From Lujinxingiaceae bacterium (lineage in GTDB: Bacteria; Myxococcota_A; Bradymonadia; Bradymonadales; Bradymonadaceae): DNA of 44,690 bases. The DNA is taken from positions 1-44,690 of the forward strand of contig JACCWM010000126.1 in the NCBI GenBank assembly GCA_013697635.1. The letters are read 5' to 3'. How positions within the stretch are numbered: position 1 is the first letter of the stretch; each line of letters begins with the position of its first letter. A program made the position numbers and the translations under genes. Shown here one piece after another: positions 34,731 through 43,329 of the stretch. Under the pieces are notes generated by a model. It was given only the letters and a program-made list of their open reading frames with translations. It ran no database searches and had not been told where the DNA came from.

Positions 34731-35651
34731 TGTTGGCCTCGCAGGTGCTGCGCGCGTCGCACGGCGAGCAGGCTGACACCGACAATCCACAAAATGGGCA
34801 TCAGCGACATCCCAATAAAGGGCAGGCCGCTGATAAGACTTCCACCCACCAGAGTGACGGCCAGTCCCAAAACACCGAACAAGGCCGGGATCACCGACAC
34901 GCCCACGACGACCCACAGCGCGGTTTGAACGCCGTCGAGCGGGACATTCACGTGCACGACCAACTCATCGGCTAACTCATCGGCTAACTCATCGAACGAG
35001 GCCATGGCGAGCGCATCGGCGCGCCGAACGAGCGCGGTGTTCGGCTTTGCGTTGAGCGCCCGGCGGGCCTGTTTGGCGCTTTGAAAGCGGTCTTCGACGT
35101 GGGCGGCGAGCATCGTATCAAGGCATGCAGCGAGCTCATTGGAGATGGTCACATAGGGCCGATAGCGTATGGCCATGTGCTCGCGCGCAAGCTGTGAGGG
35201 GTGGCGCTGGCTGAGCAGGTGCACCACGCTGGCGGCCAGCGCGTAGAGATCGCTTGCCGCCACGGCGCGCCCCATGAGCTGCTCGAGCGGCATGTAGCCG
35301 CTGGTCCCGACCACCGTCGAGCCGGCGCCACCCTCGACCAGGCAGGCCTGCACCGCCCCAAAGTCGATGAGCACCAGACGCGCGTCGTCCGCGCGCCGCA
35401 TGATGTTCGAGGGTTTGATGTCGCGGTGGATCACCGCCGGCCGTCTTGAGCACCTGGCCCTCGCGCTCGAAGAGCTCGACGGCCTTCCAGTCGGCGGCCT
35501 GCTCAAGGCGCAACTCCTTGACCACGACCTGCTCCTGGCTTTGCAGATCGAGGGCCAGATAGGTCCTGGCCTGGCCGCCCGAGCCCAGCGGCCTCAAGAG
35601 CACGTAGCGCTCCTTCAATGTCTCGAGTTCGCCCTGCTGTATCTCTTGCAT
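34727..35651 (-). pseudogene. Ser/Thr protein kinase with an out-of-frame internal deletion
   Basis: The first 70 codons from ATG 35651 encode the kinase start: LRPLGSGGQARTYLA, then [23 protein letters not shown]. Near 35440 the frame breaks. The kinase continues one frame over at [13 protein letters not shown], through IDFGAVQ and GTSGYMPLEQLMG, to two C-terminal membrane segments and the stop at 34727. Compared with the intact neighbour, roughly 68 residues between FERE and HRD (beta4, beta5, hinge, alphaD, alphaE) are missing, so about 200 bp were lost with a frameshift. A functional kinase cannot result from this copy. The start is 3 nt after the DUF4105 stop, which shows former operon membership. 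An assembly error is a possible alternative. Confidence 0.8.
34962..34994. repeat. 12-bp tandem repeat in the kinase pseudogene tail
   Basis: AACTCATCGGCT occurs twice, followed by AACTCATCG. It encodes the ADEL-ADEL stretch just before the membrane segments of the broken kinase. It is consistent with slippage in a gene under relaxed selection. Confidence 0.7.
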
Positions 35652-35654
35652 CGT

Positions 35655-36650
35655 CTACTCTCGGCCTCGAATCGCCACTGAGTAACGATCGTCGACGGGC
35701 AGCTTTGCCGCAACGTCGTTGACCCGGAAGAGTGCACGCGCCTGCTCGACGCTCACCCCCTCGGGCAATAAATCTAGCTCGGACAAGAGCGCGTCGCTAA
35801 AGCCTGGCAACAAGATGCGGTAATCCGGCGGAAAGCTCACCTCGTTGATGCTCTGATAATGGTCGGCCAGATTACTCGAACACGAGTTCGTCAGCGAGTT
35901 GTACCACTCGGGCGCCTCGTGCAAGGCCGTCATGCGCTCGACCATGCTCATAAAAAACTCGCCGGTCTTCTCAGTCCCGGCGTTCATCGGGATCACCCAC
36001 GTGTCGTCCTTGTGGACGTGGGTTCGAAGCGCCAGCGCATCACGCTCATCGGCCGCCACATAGAAGAGCTCGTATTGGCGAAGGGCACCCCCGATCGGGT
36101 CGTACGACTCGCCCTCTTCGCGGCGAATCTCTACCGACAGCACGATGAAACGATCGCCCTTGAACCGAAAACTCACCATCACATGCGCCAGCCCCTCGAC
36201 CCCACCAAAGCGCGTCAGCACCAGATAGCTCTGCTCGATATCTGCCAGATCGTAGGTCGCATCGTACCAGCCAGCCACCCACGTCCCGTCGTCCTGGTAG
36301 CGAAAGTCGCGCACATCGTGAACCGTCACCTGCCGCCCATCGACCACAGCCCACGCCGTTCGCGACGACGGCTCCTCCCACACCCGCTCGTTCGACGGCG
36401 CCTGCGCGCCCCAAAAACCAAGCGAGCCCAACGCAATAACCCCCACCCCCGCAAACCCCCGCGCCAACCCGGCGATCAACGGAAGCCCCACCACACCCAG
36501 CGCCACAACCACCGCCAACCCCACGCGCCACCCGCTCACCGCACCGCCCAAACCACCCACATAGACGACGACCAGCGCGCAGGCAACGGCTATGGGAAGT
36601 GTGGCGAACAAGGATAGAAAGCGGGCGCGCGGGCGAGATTGGGAAACCAT
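35655..36650 (-). CDS. DUF4105 (Lnb-type periplasmic domain) membrane protein
   Basis: The product is about 331 residues from ATG 36650, preferred over the TTG at 36665. Two or three N-terminal membrane segments (LFATLPIAVACALVVVYVGG, VVVALGVVGLPLIAGL, GVGVIALGSLGFW) precede the domain. DUF4105 features are clear: VRDFRYQDDGTWVAGW, LAHVMVSFRFKGDRFIVLSVE, the EIRREEGESYDP block, YELFYVAADERDALALR, and the hallmark YNSLTNSCSSNLADHY with the conserved Cys. In the known family, Lnb is a periplasmic or outer-face domain whose relatives act on acyl chains or lipoproteins. It is the first gene of an operon with the two kinases, with 3 nt to the next start. Confidence 0.85.
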   Translation of the reverse strand: MVSQSRPRARFLSLFATLPIAVACALVVVYVGGLGGAVSGWRVGLAVVVALGVVGLPLIAGLARGFAGVGVIALGSLGFWGAQAPSNERVWEEPSSRTAWAVVDGRQVTVHDVRDFRYQDDGTWVAGWYDATYDLADIEQSYLVLTRFGGVEGLAHVMVSFRFKGDRFIVLSVEIRREEGESYDPIGGALRQYELFYVAADERDALALRTHVHKDDTWVIPMNAGTEKTGEFFMSMVERMTALHEAPEWYNSLTNSCSSNLADHYQSINEVSFPPDYRILLPGFSDALLSELDLLPEGVSVEQARALFRVNDVAAKLPVDDRYSVAIRGRE

Positions 36651-36749
36651 GCTAGCCTTGGCCAAAAGAGGAAGGACTCGTCAGCCGTCGAAGATACGAC
36701 CTGACAAGGCAGCTCGCAAGCCCGCCGTGGGTGGCGGTCGTCGCGTTCC

Positions 36750-37214
36750 TCAGTCGAACACGCCGTCTTCGCGGTCATAGGAGGGCTGTTGGGTCCAGAC
36801 AAAGGCCGTCAGGCTCATCAGCGCGGCGATGCCAAGGGGTGCGGTGACGGCCGGCGAGAAGTTGAGGACCAGGTAGGGCAGGGTTGCGGCGAAGATCACC
36901 AGCGCGCCAAAGACGATGCGAAGCTGGCGAGAGATTTCGAACTCGCGGTCGCGAGGGACCAGGCGAAGTCGGCAGACGGCGTGAAAGGTGGCGAAGCTCA
37001 AGAGGCCGAGTGCGGCGACGGTGCAAAGGGCGAGCACGGTGGCGTGGAGCAGAGTCATGGCGAGGGGAATCGGGCTGACCGCGCTCAGGTCCGAGGCCGC
37101 AGCGAGCGCCGGCCAACCCATCGTGGCACACACCAGAGCGAGCGCCATGAGTGGGCGAAGCGCTCGAACGCTGTGGGGGTGTGGCGATGATTGTTTGTTG
37201 GCCGTATGTCGCAT
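36750..37214 (-). CDS. Small membrane protein with three hydrophobic segments
   Basis: The product is about 154 residues from ATG 37214 (ATG 37241 is an alternative, and neither has a strong ribosome-binding site). The hydrophobic segments LRPLMALALVCATMGWPALA, AMTLLHATVLALCTVAALGLLSFAT and VFGALVIFAATLPYLVLN, and a fourth weaker one, flank a basic loop (RLRLVPRDREF). There is no family match. It lies 99 bp upstream of the DUF4105 gene on the same strand, so it may lead that operon. Confidence 0.65.
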   Translation of the reverse strand: MRHTANKQSSPHPHSVRALRPLMALALVCATMGWPALAAASDLSAVSPIPLAMTLLHATVLALCTVAALGLLSFATFHAVCRLRLVPRDREFEISRQLRIVFGALVIFAATLPYLVLNFSPAVTAPLGIAALMSLTAFVWTQQPSYDREDGVFD

Positions 37215-37425
37215 GATGGTCCCCGTGCGCGGTGGCTCCATGGTACTGCTGACTTCTCAACGAGGCTTAAATTCAAATCTCGTGCCAGCCGGGGAGGATG
37301 GCAAACATTTGAGCCTGTTCAGCAGGCGCGCCGGGCACCTGGCCCATGACGCGCGGCGCTTTGAGAGTTGGCAGTCAAGGGCTGGGGAGGGAACCGCCTA
37401 TCCGATCAGGACATCAAAGTCATGG

Positions 37426-37917
37426 TCAGGGTTTTTCGTCGGCTTCGGGTTGGGCATCGCCGTTGAGCTGGCGGGCGTCGAGGCGCACGGCGCCCAGGCG
37501 GCGGTCGAGCTCGGCGAAGAAGGCCTCGATGTTGCGGGCGTTCTGGCCGAGGTCGCCGCGGCCGGTGCGCGAGGCGCTACGCACATGGACCTGGGCGACG
37601 AACTCGGTGACCGGTTGGATCTCGACGGTGATGTCGTCGGTCAAGCCAAGGCGCGAGCGGCGCTCGGCGCGAAGGCTGCGCGCGGCGGGGTCGGCCGTGA
37701 CCAGACTCCAGCGCTCAAGGGCTTCGATGCCCGCGCGGGCTTCCTCGTAGATACGCTCGGGCTCGGCCGTGTAGTACTGGGGCTGGATCTCCGGGTACTG
37801 GGGCGTGCGTCCGGTTTCGACGACACTGATTACCGGCCAGATGCTGGCCGTGATCAGCAATGCGGCGACGATCAGGGCGACCAGAACGCCGAGGATGACA
37901 TAGACGGTGCGCTTCAT
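37426..37917 (-). CDS. DUF1499 family protein, membrane-anchored
   Basis: The product is 163 residues. One N-terminal membrane segment (VYVILGVLVALIVAALLI) is followed by the DUF1499 core: ISVVETGRTPQYPEIQPQYY, then WSLVTADPAARSLRAE, DDITVEI, and VHVRSASRTGRGDLGQNARNI. The function of DUF1499 is not established. It starts within the PilB stop as ATGA (37914-37917), so the two are probably translationally coupled, which is the main functional hint available. Confidence 0.85.
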   Translation of the reverse strand: MKRTVYVILGVLVALIVAALLITASIWPVISVVETGRTPQYPEIQPQYYTAEPERIYEEARAGIEALERWSLVTADPAARSLRAERRSRLGLTDDITVEIQPVTEFVAQVHVRSASRTGRGDLGQNARNIEAFFAELDRRLGAVRLDARQLNGDAQPEADEKP

Positions 37918-39728
37918 ACGGAATCCGATACGACGGTCATGACTTCTTCAAAGGTTGTGACGCCCTGGGCGAGCTTTTTGACCGCGCATTCGCGCAGCGA
38001 CATCATGCCGTTTGCGCGAGCAGCCTTGCGGATCTCGGGCGAGCTTGCGCGGCGGATGATCAGCTGGCGCATGGTATCGTCGATCGCCAGGAGCTCGAAG
38101 ATCGAGGTGCGCCCGTAGTAGCCGGTTCCGCGGCATCGAATGCAGCCCTCGCCGTAGTAGACGGGCAAGGACTGGTCGCTGCGCGGAGGCAGCTTGATCT
38201 CGAGCAGATGCACCTGCTCGGCGGTGAGCGTGGTCTTGACCTTGCACTTTTTGCAGATCGTGCGCAAAAGCCGCTGGGCCATGATGCCGACCACCGTCGA
38301 GGAGAGCAAGAAGGGCTCGACCTCCATGTCGATCAAACGTGAGATCGCCGAGGTCGTGTCGTTGGTGTGCAGGGTGCTAAAGACCAGATGGCCGGTCAAG
38401 GCCGCCTGGGTGGCCATCTGGGCGGTCTCCGGGTCGCGAATCTCGCCGATCATGACGATGTCCGGATCCTGGCGCAAGATCGTGCGCAGGGCGTTGGCAA
38501 AGGTCACGTCGATGCGCCGCTGCACGAGCACCTGGTTGAAGTCCTCGTAGATCATCTCGATCGGGTCTTCGACCGTGGTGATGTTGACATCGGGTCCGGC
38601 CAGCTCGCGAAGCGTGGAGTAGAGTGTGGTCGTCTTGCCGCTGCCAGTGGGGCCGGTGACGAGCACCATGCCGTGGGGACGGTTGATAAAGGAGCGCCAA
38701 AGGCTCAGGTCCTCGCGAAAAAAACCGATGCTGTCGAGATCTTGAATCAGCGCATGGGGATCGAAGATGCGAATGACGATCTTCTCGCCAAAGGCCACGG
38801 GCAAGCTCGAGACGCGCAGCTCCACCTCACGCTCGGAGCGCTGGGTCTTGATCCGTCCGTCCTGGGGCCGGCGCTTCTCGGCGATGTCCATGCGTGCGAG
38901 CATCTTGATTCGGCTGACCAGCGCCGGATGGATCGCCTTGGGGAAGGTGTAGATGTTGTGCAATACGCCGTCGATGCGAAGGCGCACGTGGGTATGCTCG
39001 CGCTTGGGCTCGATGTGAATGTCGCTTGCGCGCTGGTCGAAGGCATAGTGGAGCAAATACTCCACGGCGTTGACGATCGGACGGTCGGTGGCGTCGATCT
39101 CGCCGACGTCCTTGAGGCGCACGAGCTGCTCGAGGTTGCCCAGATCGAGGCCACCGTTGGCCTCCTGCTCGGCGGCGTTGATCGACGAGCTCAGCCCGTA
39201 GACCTCCACGATGATGCGCAAGATGTCGCTCTTGGGGCTGACCACGATGCGCATGGCGCCGGCGACCAGCGTCTCGAGCTGGTGGAGCAGTTGATGATTG
39301 TAGGGATCGTCGACGGCAATGACGATCTGGCCATCGTCGCGGCGAAGCGGCACGACGCAGTGATGCTGGGCGAAGGGGCGGCTCAGCGTCTTGGCGATCA
39401 GCGCCATGTCGAGCTCGAGCGGGTCGGGCTTCTCAAAGGCGATGCCCACGTCACGCGCGATCGCCGCCATGATCACGTCCTCGTCGACCACCTCACCGGT
39501 TGGGCTCTTGAACTCCAGGCAGCTGACCACCTCGGCCGGCGAGACACGGTAGCGATCCTGGCGTCGACGCTCGCTTCCCGTGACCTTCTCGCGCAAGATC
39601 TGCGCGCGCAAGGTCGACTCCTGCTGCACGGCCTGCTTGGCCTGCTCGGGCTTCAAGAAGCCCTGGCCCTGCAGCAGATGCACGAGGTAGGCGACGCTGT
39701 AGTCGATGTGTTTGGTCGTCGAGGCCAT
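37914..39728 (-). CDS. GspE/PilB-type secretion or pilus assembly ATPase
   Basis: The product is 604 residues from ATG 39728. The N-terminal ~150 residues form a GspE/MshE-N domain. The ATPase core has Walker A GPTGSGKTTT (K365), an Asp box, Walker B DPDIVMIGEIRDPETA, and the His box STLHTND. A zinc motif is formed by CKKCK and CIRCRGTGYYGRTSIFELL, as in PilB and GspE. It powers extension of a type IV pilus or type II pseudopilus at the inner membrane. No PilC, PilT, pilin or Gsp gene is nearby. Instead a DUF1499 gene is coupled downstream, so it is an orphan whose true apparatus is elsewhere or divergent. Confidence 0.9.
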   Translation of the reverse strand: MASTTKHIDYSVAYLVHLLQGQGFLKPEQAKQAVQQESTLRAQILREKVTGSERRRQDRYRVSPAEVVSCLEFKSPTGEVVDEDVIMAAIARDVGIAFEKPDPLELDMALIAKTLSRPFAQHHCVVPLRRDDGQIVIAVDDPYNHQLLHQLETLVAGAMRIVVSPKSDILRIIVEVYGLSSSINAAEQEANGGLDLGNLEQLVRLKDVGEIDATDRPIVNAVEYLLHYAFDQRASDIHIEPKREHTHVRLRIDGVLHNIYTFPKAIHPALVSRIKMLARMDIAEKRRPQDGRIKTQRSEREVELRVSSLPVAFGEKIVIRIFDPHALIQDLDSIGFFREDLSLWRSFINRPHGMVLVTGPTGSGKTTTLYSTLRELAGPDVNITTVEDPIEMIYEDFNQVLVQRRIDVTFANALRTILRQDPDIVMIGEIRDPETAQMATQAALTGHLVFSTLHTNDTTSAISRLIDMEVEPFLLSSTVVGIMAQRLLRTICKKCKVKTTLTAEQVHLLEIKLPPRSDQSLPVYYGEGCIRCRGTGYYGRTSIFELLAIDDTMRQLIIRRASSPEIRKAARANGMMSLRECAVKKLAQGVTTFEEVMTVVSDSV

Positions 39729-39914
39729 GGTCGTCCGTTTTTGGAGCGAAGCTCTCAAGGTAGTCCAGCGCGTACCGCGTGAATGGTAAAGACAAAAGGG
39801 GGTGTTGGGAAGTTCTTGGCTGGAGACCATACGCCAGGAGGTCGTCAATGCGGGTTTGCATTTTATGGACGCCATGGCGTCTACTGATGCGCGCGACCTG
39901 TCCCGACATGACGG

Positions 39915-41894
39915 ATGACGATGAACATCAGGCTCACAATTTTACTGCTCGCGCTCTTGGCGTGGGGCGCCGGATGCCCAAACGACGCGCTCGAGCCGCT
40001 CGATCCGACGCCGGTGCCAGCCCTGGTATGCCCGGCGGTGGCCGTGGTCGAGCCCGGCCCGGCGCTTGCCCGCAGGCTCACCAACCAGGAGTACACCAAC
40101 ACCGTAGCCGACGTCCTCGGCGTGGACATTGGCCTCGAGGCAGGCGCGCTGCCGCTCGAATCGTATGTCGAGGGCTTTCGCAACACCGGCTGGGCGCTGA
40201 GCGTCTCGCCGCGCCACGTCGAGCAGTACGCGCGCCTCGCTGCACGGGTCGCCGGCGAGACAGGTGCGGTCTGGACCCAGGGCAGCGAGGCCACGTTTGT
40301 GGCATCGATCGGGCTTCGTCTGTTTCGAAGGCCGCCCACAAGCGACGAGATCACCCGCTTCGCGCGCCTCTTCGAGGTGGTCTACGCCGAAGGCGAAGAC
40401 TTCGAGCGTGGCGCGCGCTTGGTGGTCGAGGCCATGTTGCAATCGCCGCAGTTTCTCTACCGGATCGAGTCGACCAAGACCGACGCGCCGCTTCCTGTCA
40501 CATCGCTTGGTCAAGGCAGCGAGGAGTTGATCGATGCCAGTCGATCGCACACGATCGCGGCCACGTTGGCCAGCGGCGACTACCGCCTGCGCGCACAGAT
40601 GCGAGGCGTCGACGACGCCGCCGAGGTCCATCTGCGCGTTGGCGAGCGCAGCATCACGCGCTGGAATGTGTTCGCAGCGAGCGCTCAGACAGGCTACAGC
40701 AGCGCGTTTTCGATAAGCGCCACCGAGGCCGGCGCCCAGGCGCTGGTGTTTGAGGTCGAGGGCGCAGCACTTGGCCTGGGAAGCGTCGAACTCGTCGGTC
40801 CCCTGCCCTTTGCGGTCGTGGTCGACAACGACGCGCCGCCCTTTGCGGTGCGCGCCGTGGGCAACTTCGAGATGGCCTCGCGGCTGTCGTTTTTCATCTG
40901 GCACTCGGCGCCCGACGAGACCCTGCTCGAGGCTGCGGGCCGCGGCGAGCTCAAGAGCGATGCGCAGATTGCCGCCCAGGCACAGCGTCTGCTGGCCGAT
41001 GTGCGTGCCAGGCGCGCCTTTCGAGATTACGTGGCCGAGTGGCTGCACCTCGACGAGCTCGACACGCTCGAGCGCAGCGCCGACACCTTCCCCGAGTTTG
41101 GCGCGGCGCTGGTCGCCGACATGAAAGAGGAGACCTTTCGCCTCTTTGAGGACGTCGTCTGGGCGGGCCATCGCGACATGATGGAGCTCTTCGGGGCACG
41201 CTACACCTTTGCCTCGCCAGCGCTTGCCAGCCTCTACGACCTCGCGCCCAAGGGCTCGGGGTTTGCGCGCTACACCTTTGAGGCCGACAGCCCGCGCGCG
41301 GGTCTGCTCACCCAGGCAAGTTTTCTAACCCTGAGCAACGACAACGACCAGACCTCGCCCACGCGGCGCGGTCTGACCGTGCGCAATCGCTTCATGTGCC
41401 AGAGTGTGCCGCCGCCGCCGTCAAACGCCGTGATGCAGGCAGCGCCCAACACCGAGGGATTGAGCGTTCGCGAGCGTTTCTCGGCGCACAGCGACAGCAA
41501 CCAGTGCGCGTTTTGCCACCGGCTGATGGACCCGATAGGCTTTGGATTCGAGCACTTTGATGCGATCGGCGCCTATCGAACCCACGACGAGCACGGCCGC
41601 GCGATCGACGCGAGCGGTCAGATCTTGAGCGGTGGACAAGGCTCCGCGCCGCAAATCTCTGAGCCCTTTGAAGGTGTTGTGGCGCTGGCGCGCATTTTGA
41701 GTGAGAGCGCCGAGGTCGAGCAATGCATGGTCGAGCAGGTTTATCAGTACGCGCTCGGGCGCCCGATAACGAGCTTTGATGGCTGCCAGGTGCAGGCATT
41801 GACCGAGCAATTTCGGGCGCGCGGGCGCAGCTATCAAGATCTGGTCGTGGCGCTCGTGACCAGCGATGCCTTTCGCTACGTGCGGAGCGAGTGA
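39915..41894 (+). CDS. Lipoprotein with DUF1587/1595/1592/1588/1585 modules, CxxCH haem motif and embedded carbohydrate-binding-like insert
   Basis: The product is 659 residues. Start ATG 39915 (or 39921) gives a signal ending in lipobox WGAGC. The planctomycete-type module order is visible: LTNQEYTNTVADVLG (DUF1587), FRRPPTSDEITRFARLF (DUF1595), MASRLSFFIWHSAPDETLL (DUF1592), SPTRRGLTVRNRFMC (DUF1588), then CAFCHRLMDPIGF with C531, C534 and H535 forming a c-type haem site, and a DUF1585-like end. Residues about 190-295 are an insert of beta-strands (LASGDYRLRAQMRGVDDA, VHLRVGERSI) resembling a CBM60-type xylan-binding module. It is coupled to the DUF1552 gene. An exported redox or glycan role is inferred. 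Confidence 0.85.
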   Translation: MTMNIRLTILLLALLAWGAGCPNDALEPLDPTPVPALVCPAVAVVEPGPALARRLTNQEYTNTVADVLGVDIGLEAGALPLESYVEGFRNTGWALSVSPRHVEQYARLAARVAGETGAVWTQGSEATFVASIGLRLFRRPPTSDEITRFARLFEVVYAEGEDFERGARLVVEAMLQSPQFLYRIESTKTDAPLPVTSLGQGSEELIDASRSHTIAATLASGDYRLRAQMRGVDDAAEVHLRVGERSITRWNVFAASAQTGYSSAFSISATEAGAQALVFEVEGAALGLGSVELVGPLPFAVVVDNDAPPFAVRAVGNFEMASRLSFFIWHSAPDETLLEAAGRGELKSDAQIAAQAQRLLADVRARRAFRDYVAEWLHLDELDTLERSADTFPEFGAALVADMKEETFRLFEDVVWAGHRDMMELFGARYTFASPALASLYDLAPKGSGFARYTFEADSPRAGLLTQASFLTLSNDNDQTSPTRRGLTVRNRFMCQSVPPPPSNAVMQAAPNTEGLSVRERFSAHSDSNQCAFCHRLMDPIGFGFEHFDAIGAYRTHDEHGRAIDASGQILSGGQGSAPQISEPFEGVVALARILSESAEVEQCMVEQVYQYALGRPITSFDGCQVQALTEQFRARGRSYQDLVVALVTSDAFRYVRSE

Positions 41895-43261
41895 TGAAAA
41901 AAGCGATGAGCCGGCGAGGATTCTTGAAGGGCGCGGGAGCGGTGGCGATCGGCCTGCCGTTTATGGACCTGATGTTGGGCGCCTGGGGCGCACAAGCGGC
42001 CGAGATCGAGGTACCCAAACGGCTGGTGACCTTCTTCTTTGCCAACGGCTGCCCGCCAGCTTTGTGGCTTCCCCAGGGCGTTGGCCGCGATTTTGTCCTC
42101 GACCGGGCGCTGGCGCCACTGGAGGGCTTGCGCTCAAAGATCGCGCTGGTTTCGGGTCTGCACGACCCGGCCGGAAAGGCCGGCTCCGGAGACGATCACT
42201 CGCGCGGCAGCGGGGCGTTTTGTGTCGGCCACTCCAACCCTTACCAGGAGAGCGACAGCTTTGATGCCAGCGGCAAGCGCTTTGCGAGCTCGGCCGGCGG
42301 CGCCTCGCTCGAGCAGTTCGCACGCGAGCGGCTGCGGCCCCAGACGCTTTTGGGCTCGCTCGAGGTCGCCACGATGCGCGGCGCGCCCTTTAGCCGCACC
42401 TACCACATCAAGTCCTGGCGCGGCGTCAACCAGCCCAATCCGCCAATTCTCAACCCGCTCGACACCTGCGACCGCATCTTTGGCGTCGAGCGGCCCACGG
42501 CCTTGCCCACCGATGGCGAGGCACGCCAGGCTCGCTACCAACAGAGCGTGCTCGATACGATCTTGCCCGAGTACCACCGCGTCACAAGCGAGCGCTACGG
42601 CTTGAGCGCGATGAGCCGCACGATGATCGGCGACCACCTCGACGCCGTGCGCGAGCTCGAGCGGCGCGCCACGTTAAACGAGCGCGAGATGCTCGCGGCC
42701 TGTCTTCGCCCCGACCAGCCCCAGTCGTACGCCGAGACGCGCTACTCCGAGTACGCCGAGGTCTTCAAGCTGCAAGCCGAGCTCGTCGCCATGGCGCTTC
42801 GCTGCGACGTCACGCGCTTCTCCAGCGTGATGCTGGGCGCTGGCGGCGAGGGCTTCAAATTGAGCGAGTTCGAGGGTGCGCACCATGAGCTCGGCCACCA
42901 GTGGAACGCGCGCCCGGACAATGATTTCGTCGTCTACACGCGCTTTCAAATGGAGCTGTTTGCCCACTTTCTGCGCGCGCTCGATTCGCCCGAGCACCTC
43001 GAGGCAAACGGCAAGAGCGTGCTCGAGAACAGCGTTGTGCTCGCTGGCACCGAGATCTCCAACCCGTCGAATCACGACCACGACGAGATGCTCTACATGG
43101 TCGCTGGCGGCGCGGGCGCGATTCGCACCGGCTACCATCACCGCATCGGCGACAAGCGCGCGGTCAACGACTTGTACACGAGCTGCTTGCACGCGGTCGG
43201 CGTCGATGCGCCAAGCTTTGGCGCAGCCGAGTTCAACAAACAAGCCCTTGAGCTTGGCTGA
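41894..43261 (+). CDS. DUF1552 protein, Tat-exported
   Basis: The product is about 455 residues. ATG 41894 overlaps the TGA of the DUF1592 gene by one base. The N-terminus MKKAMSRRGFLKGAGAVAIG is a twin-arginine signal, so it is exported folded, probably with a cofactor or metal. DUF1552 is the constant partner of DUF1592 proteins in Planctomycetes and Myxococcota. Segments such as FFANGCPPALWLPQG, SGLHDPAG, SRGSGAFC and LAGTEISNPSNHDHDEMLYMV are typical; the last resembles the metal-binding loop of the sulfatase/alkaline-phosphatase-like DUF1501 relatives. Its biochemical function is unknown. Confidence 0.9.
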   Translation: MKKAMSRRGFLKGAGAVAIGLPFMDLMLGAWGAQAAEIEVPKRLVTFFFANGCPPALWLPQGVGRDFVLDRALAPLEGLRSKIALVSGLHDPAGKAGSGDDHSRGSGAFCVGHSNPYQESDSFDASGKRFASSAGGASLEQFARERLRPQTLLGSLEVATMRGAPFSRTYHIKSWRGVNQPNPPILNPLDTCDRIFGVERPTALPTDGEARQARYQQSVLDTILPEYHRVTSERYGLSAMSRTMIGDHLDAVRELERRATLNEREMLAACLRPDQPQSYAETRYSEYAEVFKLQAELVAMALRCDVTRFSSVMLGAGGEGFKLSEFEGAHHELGHQWNARPDNDFVVYTRFQMELFAHFLRALDSPEHLEANGKSVLENSVVLAGTEISNPSNHDHDEMLYMVAGGAGAIRTGYHHRIGDKRAVNDLYTSCLHAVGVDAPSFGAAEFNKQALELG

Positions 43262-43329
43262 GCGGCCTGCACAGACGAGCCATGTGCTTATCTTGTGTTA
43301 GTTCATTTAATTACCTTGCGAGGTGCCAC

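Noticed and set aside
33681-34916. Extended 411-residue form of the intact kinase
   Set aside because: The extra 62 N-terminal residues overlap the upstream kinase coding sequence in another frame and lack kinase similarity; ATG 34730 fits the family start and the ATGA overlap.
37085-37425. Possible gene in the gap between DUF1499 and the small membrane protein
   Set aside because: Only composition-biased frames without a ribosome-binding site or motif are present.
33681-43261. A complete defence or phage system around the kinases and PilB
   Set aside because: No nuclease, toxin, reverse transcriptase or phage gene accompanies them; membrane tails and DUF4105 point to envelope signalling.
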